A stretch of 64,000 bases of DNA from Paracidovorax cattleyae (GTDB taxonomy: Bacteria > Pseudomonadota > Gammaproteobacteria > Burkholderiales > Burkholderiaceae_C). The stretch is taken from assembly GCF_900104515.1 (NCBI RefSeq), contig NZ_FNJL01000012.1, forward strand, positions 1 to 64,000, read 5' to 3'. The notes under the pieces are model-generated. The model searched no databases, had not been told where the DNA came from, and saw only the letters and a list, made by a program, of their open reading frames with translations. The stretch's first letter is position 1; each line of letters opens with the position of its first letter. Below, piece after piece: positions 57,190 to 64,000 of this stretch. The position numbers and the translations under genes are program-made.

Positions 57190-59100
57190 TCAGACCTTGA
57201 ACGCGCCCACCACCTGGATCAGCAGGCTGGTCTGCTCCTGCATCGACCGCGCGGCGGCCGACACCTCTTCCACCAGCGCGGCGTTTTGCTGCGTGGTGGT
57301 GTCCAGCTGCGCGATCGCCTGGTTCGCCCGGTCGATGCCTTTGCTCTGCTCCACGCTGGCTGCCATGATCTCGCCCATGATCGCGGCCACGTTGGTGTTG
57401 GTGGCGATGATCTCCTGCATGGTCGTGCCGGCCTGCACCACGAGCGCGCTGCCGGACTCCACCTTGGCGACCGAGTCGGCGATCAGGTGCTTGATGTCCT
57501 TGGCTGCCTCCGCACTGCGCTGCGCCAGGCTGCGTACTTCGCTGGCCACCACGGCGAAGCCCCGGCCCTGCTCGCCCGCGCGGGCGGCCTCCACCGCGGC
57601 GTTCAGCGCCAGGATGTTGGTCTGGAACGCGATGCCGTCGATCACGCCGATGATGTCCACCACTTTCTTCGACGAGGCGCTGATCGAGTCCATGGTCTCG
57701 ACCACGTTGCCGATCACCTCGCCGCCGCGCGTCGCCACCTGGAAGGCGTCCGTTGCCAGCCGGTTGGCCTGGTTGGCACTGTCGGCGTTCTGCTTGACGG
57801 TGCCGGTGATCTGGTCCATCGAACCAGCCGTCTCCTGCAGGAACGCGGCCTGCTCTTCGGTGCGCACGGACAGGTCCTGGTTGCCACTGGAGATCTCGCT
57901 CGACGCCGCCGCGATCGACGAGGCACCATTCACCACCTGGCCCACCACGCCCTGCAGCCGCGCGATGAAGGCATTGAAACTCTGCGCGACTTCGCTGAAT
58001 TCGCTGCCGCCCGTTTCGGGCAGCCGGCGCGTCAGGTCGGCTTCGCCGGCGGACAGTGCGTCGATGTTGGTCTTCAGAACGCTCAGGCGCCGCATGAAGA
58101 GGCGGATGCCCAGCACCATCAGCGCCAGCAGCACGATCGCCATGGGCACCTGCACGGCCGCCAGCTTGGTCAGGATGCGCTGGCTGTTCACCGCCAGCAG
58201 CGAGGCCGGAATGCTGGTGGCGATCAGCCACGGGCTGCCGGGGATCGGCTTCAGGAACAGCATCTGCGCGCCGCCGTCGCCCTGGTAAGCCTGCTCCACC
58301 ATGGCGCCGCCCTGCGCCTGGGGCAGCAGGCGCAGGATCTCTGCCGCCATGGGCGAGGTGGACGCGATCTCTGACAGGTTCTTCAGCACGATATTGCCCT
58401 GGATGCGGCTGCTGTTGCTGACGATCTTGCCGTCAGCTTCCACGATCAGGATCTGGCCCTGGACCTTGGCTTCCATGTCGGCCACCAGCCGGTTGAAGAA
58501 GCCCAGCGTCACATCGATGGTGGACACGCCCCACAGCGTGTCGCCCTTGTAGATAGGCATGGCGCAATTGGTGCGCGGCTGCGGGCTGGCGGCGTCCTGG
58601 TAGGCCTTGGCCCACTTGCACTGACCCTTGGGAGCCGTCTTGCCGTTCTCGTACCACGGCTGCTCCCAGTACTTCAGCGACTCGGGCGAGTTCCAGTGGG
58701 TGTTCACGACCAGCTTGTTGCTGCTGTCGCGCGCAAAGAAGGTGCTGAACTTGTCGCGACCCTGTTCTCGCTGGTTGGGCAGCGGCCAGATGCCGCCGCC
58801 GAACACGTTCGGGTCGCCGTACTGGTCCACCAGCCCGGGCTGCAGCACGTCGATCTGGTCGCTGGGCAACAGCGCCACCGTCTGGGTGATGCTGCGCGAC
58901 TGGGCTTCCACCTGCCGCAGCTGCTCGCTGATGCGCACCGAAATCTGGTCGACGCTGGCAGCGGCGACCTTGCCTTCCAGCGCTGACAGGTCGGGCGTCA
59001 CCGACAACTGAATCACGGCAAACGTGCCGAGCAGCAGCAGAAAGAAGAACCCGCAAATGAGGACAGTGAACCGTCGCTGGGTGGAAGCTGTGCGAAACAT
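57190..59100 (-). CDS. Methyl-accepting chemotaxis protein with a periplasmic Cache-like domain
   Basis: A 636-residue receptor. TM1 at about 12-33 ([20 protein letters not shown]), a periplasmic sensor of about 250 residues with [17 protein letters not shown] typical of double-Cache domains, TM2 near 300-320, a HAMP region, and the signalling domain with the conserved hairpin [20 protein letters not shown] followed by [20 protein letters not shown]. No C-terminal CheR/CheB pentapeptide is seen. It neighbours the polyol operon and glucose genes, so a sugar or carboxylate ligand is possible but unproven. The start [11 protein letters not shown] places a short cytoplasmic tail before TM1. Confidence 0.93.
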   Translation of the reverse strand: MFRTASTQRRFTVLICGFFFLLLLGTFAVIQLSVTPDLSALEGKVAAASVDQISVRISEQLRQVEAQSRSITQTVALLPSDQIDVLQPGLVDQYGDPNVFGGGIWPLPNQREQGRDKFSTFFARDSSNKLVVNTHWNSPESLKYWEQPWYENGKTAPKGQCKWAKAYQDAASPQPRTNCAMPIYKGDTLWGVSTIDVTLGFFNRLVADMEAKVQGQILIVEADGKIVSNSSRIQGNIVLKNLSEIASTSPMAAEILRLLPQAQGGAMVEQAYQGDGGAQMLFLKPIPGSPWLIATSIPASLLAVNSQRILTKLAAVQVPMAIVLLALMVLGIRLFMRRLSVLKTNIDALSAGEADLTRRLPETGGSEFSEVAQSFNAFIARLQGVVGQVVNGASSIAAASSEISSGNQDLSVRTEEQAAFLQETAGSMDQITGTVKQNADSANQANRLATDAFQVATRGGEVIGNVVETMDSISASSKKVVDIIGVIDGIAFQTNILALNAAVEAARAGEQGRGFAVVASEVRSLAQRSAEAAKDIKHLIADSVAKVESGSALVVQAGTTMQEIIATNTNVAAIMGEIMAASVEQSKGIDRANQAIAQLDTTTQQNAALVEEVSAAARSMQEQTSLLIQVVGAFKV

Positions 59101-59323
59101 AGGCGCGCTTGGTGAGTTACCAGCCAAGACTAAATGTTTCAAAGGTGAAAAACCGGAACGCCCCCGATTTTTACTGTCCAGCACATGTAAAGACGGGATT
59201 TCTGTCTACTACCCGCCACGCCAGCGGGTCCGGCATTCCCCCCAGGCGTTGCAGCTGCCCAGGTCGCAGCGGGGGAGCGAACGGCTGCGCTCGGCCGTTG
59301 CCCTCCCCGTCCGCACCGTGCGG

Positions 59324-60910
59324 CTATCGCAGTCGCGCCAGCAACCCGGCCGTCGAGCCGTCCAGCCCTTCGCCGCCGCCCGAGGCCAGGCGGGGCTCCA
59401 GCTCCTTCGCCAGCACCTTGCCCAACTCCACGCCCCACTGGTCGAAGCTGTTGATGCCCCACAGCGCGCCGCTCACGAAGACGCGGTGCTCATAGAGCGC
59501 GATCAGCGCACCCAGCGATGGGGGATCGAGCCGGTCCAGCACCAGGAAGGTGCTCGGCCGGTTGCCCGTGAAGCGGCGATGGCCGTCGTCGCTGGCCTTG
59601 CCCTGCATCAGCGCCTTGGCCTGCGCCAGGGCATTGGCCACGAGGCGGGGATGCTGCTCCGGCAGGTCGCGGCCCGGTTCGCGCAGCACGATGAACTCCA
59701 CCGGCAGGATGTCCGGCCCCTGGTGGATCATCTGGAAGAAGGCGTGCTGGCCGTTGGTTCCGGGCTCGCCCCATACCACGGGCGACGTGGCAAAGGGCAG
59801 CGTCTCCCCTTCGGCATCCACACCCTTGCCGTTGCTCTCCATCTCCAGCTGCTGCAGGTAGGCCGGCAGCCGGCGCAGCGCATGGCTGTAGGGCGCCACG
59901 CTGCGCGTCGCGAAGCCGTGGAAGTTGCGGTACCAGACATCCAGCAGGCCGAGCCGCACCGGCAGGTTGCGCTCCAGCGGCGCAGTGCGGAAGTGCTCGT
60001 CCATCGCGTGCGCGCCCGCCAGCAGGCCGCGGAAGCCGTCGGCCCCTGCGGCGATCGCGATGGGCAGCCCGATGGCGGACCAGAGCGAATAGCGCCCGCC
60101 CACCCAGTCCCAGAAACCGAACGTGGTCTGGATGCCGAAGGCGGCCGCGGCCTCCACGTTCGTGGTCAGCGCGGCGAAGTGGCGCTGCAGTCCCTCTTCG
60201 CTGCCGCCCCGGGCCAGGAACCAGGCCCGCGCGGCATGCGCGTTGGTCATCGTCTCGGCGGTGGTGAAGGTCTTGGAGGCGACCAGGAACAGAGTGCTTT
60301 CCGGGCGCAGGGTGCGCAGCACGCCGCCCAGCTCCGCGCCATCCACGTTGGAGACGAAATGCAGGCGCTTGCCCGGATGGCACAGGTCGTCCAGCGCCTT
60401 GGTCACCATCGAGGGACCCAGGTCGGAGCCGCCAATGCCGATGTTCACGATGTCGGTGATGGCATCGTCCGAGCGCACGCGCTCGGCGAAGTCCAGCATG
60501 GCCTGCAGGGTGGCATGCACGTCGCGCCGGCCGGAGGCCACCGCACCGGAGGCGTCCTGGCCCGCAGGCGGCACGGACGGAGCCGGCTCGCGCAGCAGCC
60601 AGTGCATCACCGCGCGCTGCTCCGTGTGGTTGATCGCCTCGCCTGCGAACATCGCGTCGCGCCGGCCTTCCAGGCCACATTCGCGGGCCAGTTGCAGCAG
60701 CAGGGCTTCGGCGTCTGCGCCGATGCGGTTCTTGGACAGGTCGGCAAAGACGTGCGGCGCTTCCTGGCTGAAGCGCCCGAAGCGCTGCGGGTCCGCCGCG
60801 AAGGCGTCGCGGACGTCGAAATCCCGGCCCGCGGCATCGTAGTGGGCCTGCAGCGCGGCCCAGGCGGCGGTGCGATCGCAGCGCACGCGTGCGGCAGCTT
60901 GGAGGGTCAT
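59324..60910 (-). CDS. pgi: Glucose-6-phosphate isomerase
   Basis: A 528-residue enzyme interconverting glucose 6-phosphate and fructose 6-phosphate. It has NIGIGGSDLGPSMV, VASKTFTTAETMTNA, the signature GEPGTNGQHAFFQMIHQG with active-site Glu and His, and INSFDQWGVELGK with the catalytic Lys. The ATG at 60910 follows AGGAGGG by eight bases; another Met six codons upstream overlaps the tal stop. The 223 bases between its end and the chemoreceptor gene hold only a short hairpin (59211-59227). Confidence 0.95.
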   Translation of the reverse strand: MTLQAAARVRCDRTAAWAALQAHYDAAGRDFDVRDAFAADPQRFGRFSQEAPHVFADLSKNRIGADAEALLLQLARECGLEGRRDAMFAGEAINHTEQRAVMHWLLREPAPSVPPAGQDASGAVASGRRDVHATLQAMLDFAERVRSDDAITDIVNIGIGGSDLGPSMVTKALDDLCHPGKRLHFVSNVDGAELGGVLRTLRPESTLFLVASKTFTTAETMTNAHAARAWFLARGGSEEGLQRHFAALTTNVEAAAAFGIQTTFGFWDWVGGRYSLWSAIGLPIAIAAGADGFRGLLAGAHAMDEHFRTAPLERNLPVRLGLLDVWYRNFHGFATRSVAPYSHALRRLPAYLQQLEMESNGKGVDAEGETLPFATSPVVWGEPGTNGQHAFFQMIHQGPDILPVEFIVLREPGRDLPEQHPRLVANALAQAKALMQGKASDDGHRRFTGNRPSTFLVLDRLDPPSLGALIALYEHRVFVSGALWGINSFDQWGVELGKVLAKELEPRLASGGGEGLDGSTAGLLARLR

Positions 60911-60924
60911 CTCGGCGTCCCTCC

Positions 60925-61872
60925 TCATGCGGCGATGACCATCTGCTCTAGCTTGGCGGCGTCTGCGGCGAAGGCGCGGATGCCCTCGGCCAGCTTCTCG
61001 GTCGCCATGGCGTCGGCATTGAGCGCATAGCGGAAGCCGGGCTCGTCGTACTGCACCGGTTGCAGTTCCAGCCCACGGGCGGCGTCCGGGTCGAGAGCAC
61101 GGGTGAGCGGCGCATCCGACGCGGCCAGCTGTGCGAGCAGCTCCGGGGCGATGGTCAGCAGATCGCAGCCCGCCAGCGCGGTGATCTGCCCCACGTTGCG
61201 GAAGCTGGCGCCCATGACCTCGGTGCGGATGCCGAAATGCTTGTAGTACTGGTAGATCTGGCGTACCGACTGCACGCCGGGGTCGTTGGCACCGGACATC
61301 GCCGCCTCGTCCCACTGCGCACCGGCCTGCTTCTTGTACCAGTCGTAGATGCGGCCGACGAAGGGCGAGATGAGCTGCACCTTGGCCGCGCCGCAGGCCA
61401 CGGCCTGCACGGGCGAGAACAACAGCGTGAGGTTGGTGTGGATGCCGCGCTGCTCCAGGATGCGGGCTGCCTCGATACCCTCCCAGGTGGAGGCGATCTT
61501 GATCAGCACGCGGGCGGTGTCCACCCCCTCGGCCCGGTAGAGATCGATGATGCGCTCGCCGCGCGTCACCGTGGCCATCGTGTCGAACGAGAGGCGGGCG
61601 TCCACTTCGGTGGAGACGCGCCCGGGAATCAGCGACAGGATCTCGCAGCCGAAGCGCACGATCAGCCGGTCCATGATCTCGTCGAGCGGCCGTCCGCGCC
61701 AGCGCTCGACGGATTCCTGGAGCAAGGGGGCGTACTCGGCCTTCTGCACCGCCTTGAGGATCAGCGAGGGATTGGTGGTCGCATCCTGGGGCCGGTAGGC
61801 GCCGAGCTGTCGGAAATCGCCCGTGTCGGCCACCACCGTGGTGACCTGCTTGAGGGCGTCGAGTTGGTTCAT
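60925..61872 (-). CDS. tal: Transaldolase
   Basis: A 315-residue classical TalB-type enzyme of the pentose phosphate pathway. [12 protein letters not shown] near residue 31, Schiff-base Lys in [12 protein letters not shown] (about residue 125), [13 protein letters not shown] and [14 protein letters not shown] are diagnostic. It is followed directly by pgi, probably co-transcribed, and faces zwf. Confidence 0.96.
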   Translation of the reverse strand: MNQLDALKQVTTVVADTGDFRQLGAYRPQDATTNPSLILKAVQKAEYAPLLQESVERWRGRPLDEIMDRLIVRFGCEILSLIPGRVSTEVDARLSFDTMATVTRGERIIDLYRAEGVDTARVLIKIASTWEGIEAARILEQRGIHTNLTLLFSPVQAVACGAAKVQLISPFVGRIYDWYKKQAGAQWDEAAMSGANDPGVQSVRQIYQYYKHFGIRTEVMGASFRNVGQITALAGCDLLTIAPELLAQLAASDAPLTRALDPDAARGLELQPVQYDEPGFRYALNADAMATEKLAEGIRAFAADAAKLEQMVIAA

Positions 61873-62068
61873 GCAATCCTCCGGGTTGGGTGGGGCGGGT
61901 GCGATGTCCCCGCTGCGCCGTCCGCGAGTGTAGGCCCGTTGTAACCGGGGTTCCTGTCAGCCGCCACCTCAAGATGAAACTCGGTAACATCGCGCCATGG
62001 ACCGCAGCGTGTCACGCAGTCCGGTTCCTCACCCACCAACCCCCTCAGACATCGGGAGCGCAGCAGCA
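61873..62068. promoter_or_regulatory. Divergent tal/zwf promoter region
   Basis: These 196 bases separate tal from zwf and must hold both promoters. AGTGTAGGCCCGTTGTAAC and a later GGTAACA are AT-richer pieces that might contribute to a regulator site, but no clear palindrome or -35/-10 set could be assigned. Confidence 0.4.
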
Positions 62069-63535
62069 ATGAGTTTCGATCTGGTCCTGTTCGGCGGCAC
62101 GGGCGATCTGGCATGGCGCAAGCTGTTGCCCGCCCTCTTCCAGGCGTTCCGGCATGGATCGCTGCCGGCGGAAGGCCGCATCATCGGCGTGGCGCGGGAC
62201 GACCTGAGCGACGGGGCCTACCGCGAGCTCATCGCCAGCCGGTTCGCTGCGGTGGAGGGTGACAAGCGCCCCAATGCCGAGGAGTTCGAGCGCTTCGCAG
62301 CCCTGCTCCACTATCAGCGCATGGACCTTTCCAAGCCCGCCGACTACGCGGCGCTCGGAGCGCGCCTCGGCGAGCGGCAGGCCGATACCGTGGTGATGTA
62401 CCTCGCGACCGCCCCGGGCCTGTTCACCACGGCCTGCGAGCAGCTCGGCGCCGCAGGCCTCGCCACGCCGCACACGCGGGTGGTGCTGGAAAAGCCCCTG
62501 GGCCACGACCTCGCCTCCAACCGCGCCATCAACGCCGCCGTGCGCAGCGTGTTCGACGAGGAGCAGATCTTCCGCATCGACCACTACCTCGGCAAGCCGT
62601 CGGTACAGAACCTGCTGGCGCTGCGCTTCGGCAACGCCCTGTTCGAGCCGCTCTGGCGCCGCGAGACCGTGGCCAGCATCGAGATCACCATGGCCGAGAA
62701 GCTCGGGGTGGAAAAGCGCGGCGCCTTCTACGACGGCACCGGCGCGCTGCGCGACATGGTGCAGAACCACGCGCTGCAGCTGCTCTGCGCCATCGGCATG
62801 GAGCCGCCCATCAACGCCCATGCCGACGCCATCCGCGACGAGAAGCTCAAGGTGCTGCGCTCGCTCGTGCCCTGGACGCCCGCCACGCTGTCGCGGGACG
62901 TGGTGCGCGGCCAATACACCGCCGGCTCGCTCGGCGGCCAGCGCGTACGTGGCTACGCCGAGGAAGACGGCGTGCCCGCGGACAGCCGCACGGAAACCTT
63001 CGTGGCGCTGCGCACCGAAATCGCCAACTGGCGCTGGGCGGGCGTGCCGTTCTACGTCCGTACGGGCAAGCGGCTGGCCTCGCACGAGGCCCACATCGCC
63101 ATCAACTTCCGGCCCACGCCGCATGCGATCTACCGCACGCCGATGGGCAGCGCCAACCGCCTCGTGATCCACCTGCAGCCGCGCGACGGCGTGGCGCTGC
63201 ATCTGTTCGCCGCAGGGCAGGAAAAGCGCGGCATGCGCATCTCCGAGGTGCAGGCCCTGGCGCCCGTCCACCTGGACCTGGATTTCGAACAGCGCTTCGG
63301 CACCGAGCGGGTGGGCGCCTACGAACGCCTGCTGCTCGATGTGATCGCGGGCAGGCTGAACCTTTTCGTGCGCGCCGACGAGCAGGAAGCGGCGTGGCGC
63401 TGGGTCGAGCCCATCATGCAATCCTGGCGGGACTCGGAAGACGGTCCCCGTCCCTACGCCGCGGGCAGCTGGGGGCCCAGTGCCGCCAGCGCCATGGTGG
63501 CGCGCGAAGGGCATAGCTGGATGGAGGAGTCTTGA
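62069..63535 (+). CDS. zwf: Glucose-6-phosphate 1-dehydrogenase
   Basis: A 488-residue enzyme making 6-phosphogluconolactone, the entry to the Entner-Doudoroff and pentose phosphate pathways. Dinucleotide site LFGGTGDLAWRKLLPALF, substrate site RIDHYLGKPSVQNLLALRF with the catalytic His/Lys, and FYVRTGKRLA. The Met before SFDLVLFGG is chosen; the frame is open 24 codons further upstream but that part looks unlike the family. The HexR-like gene lies downstream on the same strand. Confidence 0.96.
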   Translation: MSFDLVLFGGTGDLAWRKLLPALFQAFRHGSLPAEGRIIGVARDDLSDGAYRELIASRFAAVEGDKRPNAEEFERFAALLHYQRMDLSKPADYAALGARLGERQADTVVMYLATAPGLFTTACEQLGAAGLATPHTRVVLEKPLGHDLASNRAINAAVRSVFDEEQIFRIDHYLGKPSVQNLLALRFGNALFEPLWRRETVASIEITMAEKLGVEKRGAFYDGTGALRDMVQNHALQLLCAIGMEPPINAHADAIRDEKLKVLRSLVPWTPATLSRDVVRGQYTAGSLGGQRVRGYAEEDGVPADSRTETFVALRTEIANWRWAGVPFYVRTGKRLASHEAHIAINFRPTPHAIYRTPMGSANRLVIHLQPRDGVALHLFAAGQEKRGMRISEVQALAPVHLDLDFEQRFGTERVGAYERLLLDVIAGRLNLFVRADEQEAAWRWVEPIMQSWRDSEDGPRPYAAGSWGPSAASAMVAREGHSWMEES

Positions 63536-63660
63536 AGCACCCCCCTGAGCGGCTGCGCCGCTTCCCCCCGCTCTCGCCGTGCGTCGCACGGCGGGCGGGG
63601 GGACGACGCCAGCGGCCCGGCGAAGCCGGTTCCGCGGCGTCTGCTGGTGTGGCCTGCTCC
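63536..63660. repeat. Hairpin-rich intergenic element after zwf
   Basis: The segment begins with a C-run, then AGCGGC-TGC-GCCGCT (63548-63562), CCCCCC, GCCGTGCG-T-CGCACGGC (63576-63592), and a G-run that can pair with the C-run, so a larger cruciform is possible. From memory such elements are dispersed in Comamonadaceae intergenic regions; I cannot confirm it here. The rest of the gap to 63859 shows no gene. Confidence 0.5.
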
Positions 63661-63859
63661 GCGGCCCTTCGACGGGTGAGGCCGTGCGAAGTTGATAGGC
63701 CCCATGTACTGGCACGCATCGTGAAAATCCGGTGCTGTGAATGGTATTCGGACGTCCGGCGCCAGCAGACGGACGAGACAGGTTCCACGGCCACCGAAAT
63801 GGTGCAGATGCTGAGGTCGCGTGCCTCGGCTCCCACTGCTTTGGAACTGGGCTACTGAC

Positions 63860-64000
63860 ATGCTCGAACGCATCACCGCCTCGCTGCCTTCGCTGGCTCC
63901 CGCTGAACAGCGGGTGGGCCAGCTGGTGCTGCAGGACGCGCGTGCGTTTGCGCGGCTGCCGGTGCGGGAGCTGGCGGCGCGGGCAGGGGTGAGCAAGCCC
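63860..64000 (+). CDS. HexR/RpiR-family regulator, N-terminal fragment (cut by window edge)
   Basis: Only 47 codons are present: MLERITASLPSLAPAEQRVG, then LQDARAFARLPVRELAARAG, ending in VSKP. This is the start of an RpiR-type helix-turn-helix (HTH_6), as in HexR, which controls glucose catabolic genes from beside zwf. The position 324 bases after zwf supports that. The rest of the protein is outside the window. Confidence 0.8.
   Translation, partial: MLERITASLPSLAPAEQRVGQLVLQDARAFARLPVRELAARAGVSKP

Overview
The window is GC-rich DNA with dense, mostly operonic genes. The gene set (PreTA/RutR-type pyrimidine catabolism, a sorbitol/mannitol ABC system, HrcA/CIRCE-controlled groESL, a second EF-G, zwf next to a HexR-type regulator) and the protein flavour suggest a beta-proteobacterium of the Comamonadaceae, most like Acidovorax. 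This is inferred from gene content and sequence feel, not from a database search. No tRNA, rRNA, CRISPR array or insertion sequence was recognised.

Layout. (1) 1-522: the start of a CsgG/HfaB-like lipoprotein gene, cut by the window edge. (2) 700-8783: a reductive pyrimidine (uracil/thymine) degradation operon on the minus strand, preT-preA-NCS1 transporter-dihydropyrimidinase-ureidopropionase, facing a RutR-like TetR gene. Two tandem palindromic operators lie between them. (3) 8914-41374: a ~32-kb surface-polysaccharide locus. A ~21-kb run of 17 minus-strand genes (34072 down to 12784), many overlapping or abutting, holds ManC, Gmd, a Fcl/ColC-like reductase, a ColD-like dehydratase, WecE/RffA and a WecD-like acetyltransferase, a UDP-sugar 2-epimerase relative, two flippases, several glycosyltransferases and several polytopic GT-C-like proteins. 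Two plus-strand genes (8914-12770) converge on its end. A three-gene plus-strand unit (34417-41374: GT-C-like protein, carbamoyltransferase, giant envelope protein) diverges from its beginning. Two gene types occur once on each side: a GT-C-like protein of ~600 residues and an unrecognised 1120/1135-residue envelope protein. (4) 41575-43619: a stand-alone second EF-G gene with a one-base frameshift, preceded by a highly structured leader and a short promoter/leaderless-ORF/terminator unit. (5) 44061-46253: groES-groEL with a CIRCE operator and sigma32-like promoter. (6) 46301-56921: a ten-gene polyol operon (ABC transporter, mannitol/arabinitol dehydrogenase, sorbitol dehydrogenase, small transaldolase-like aldolase, fructokinase, AraC regulator, xylulokinase) with phased direct repeats upstream. 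(7) 57190-59100: a chemoreceptor. (8) 59324-64000: pgi and tal on the minus strand, zwf and the start of a HexR/RpiR-type regulator on the plus strand.

How it fits together. The polyol operon delivers fructose 6-phosphate and xylulose 5-phosphate to Pgi, Tal and Zwf. Fructose 6-phosphate can also feed mannose 1-phosphate and ManC, so GDP-mannose can become a GDP-dideoxyhexose (probably GDP-colitose) through Gmd, the ColD-like enzyme and the ColC/Fcl-like enzyme. A second sugar, dTDP-Fuc4NAc, is suggested by WecE and the GNAT protein, with dTDP precursors made elsewhere. The most novel elements are the pair of ~1,100-residue envelope proteins, the TMTC-like GT-C/TPR protein, the GT4 fused to a GT2-like domain lacking its DxD, and the regulatory region before the frameshifted EF-G gene.
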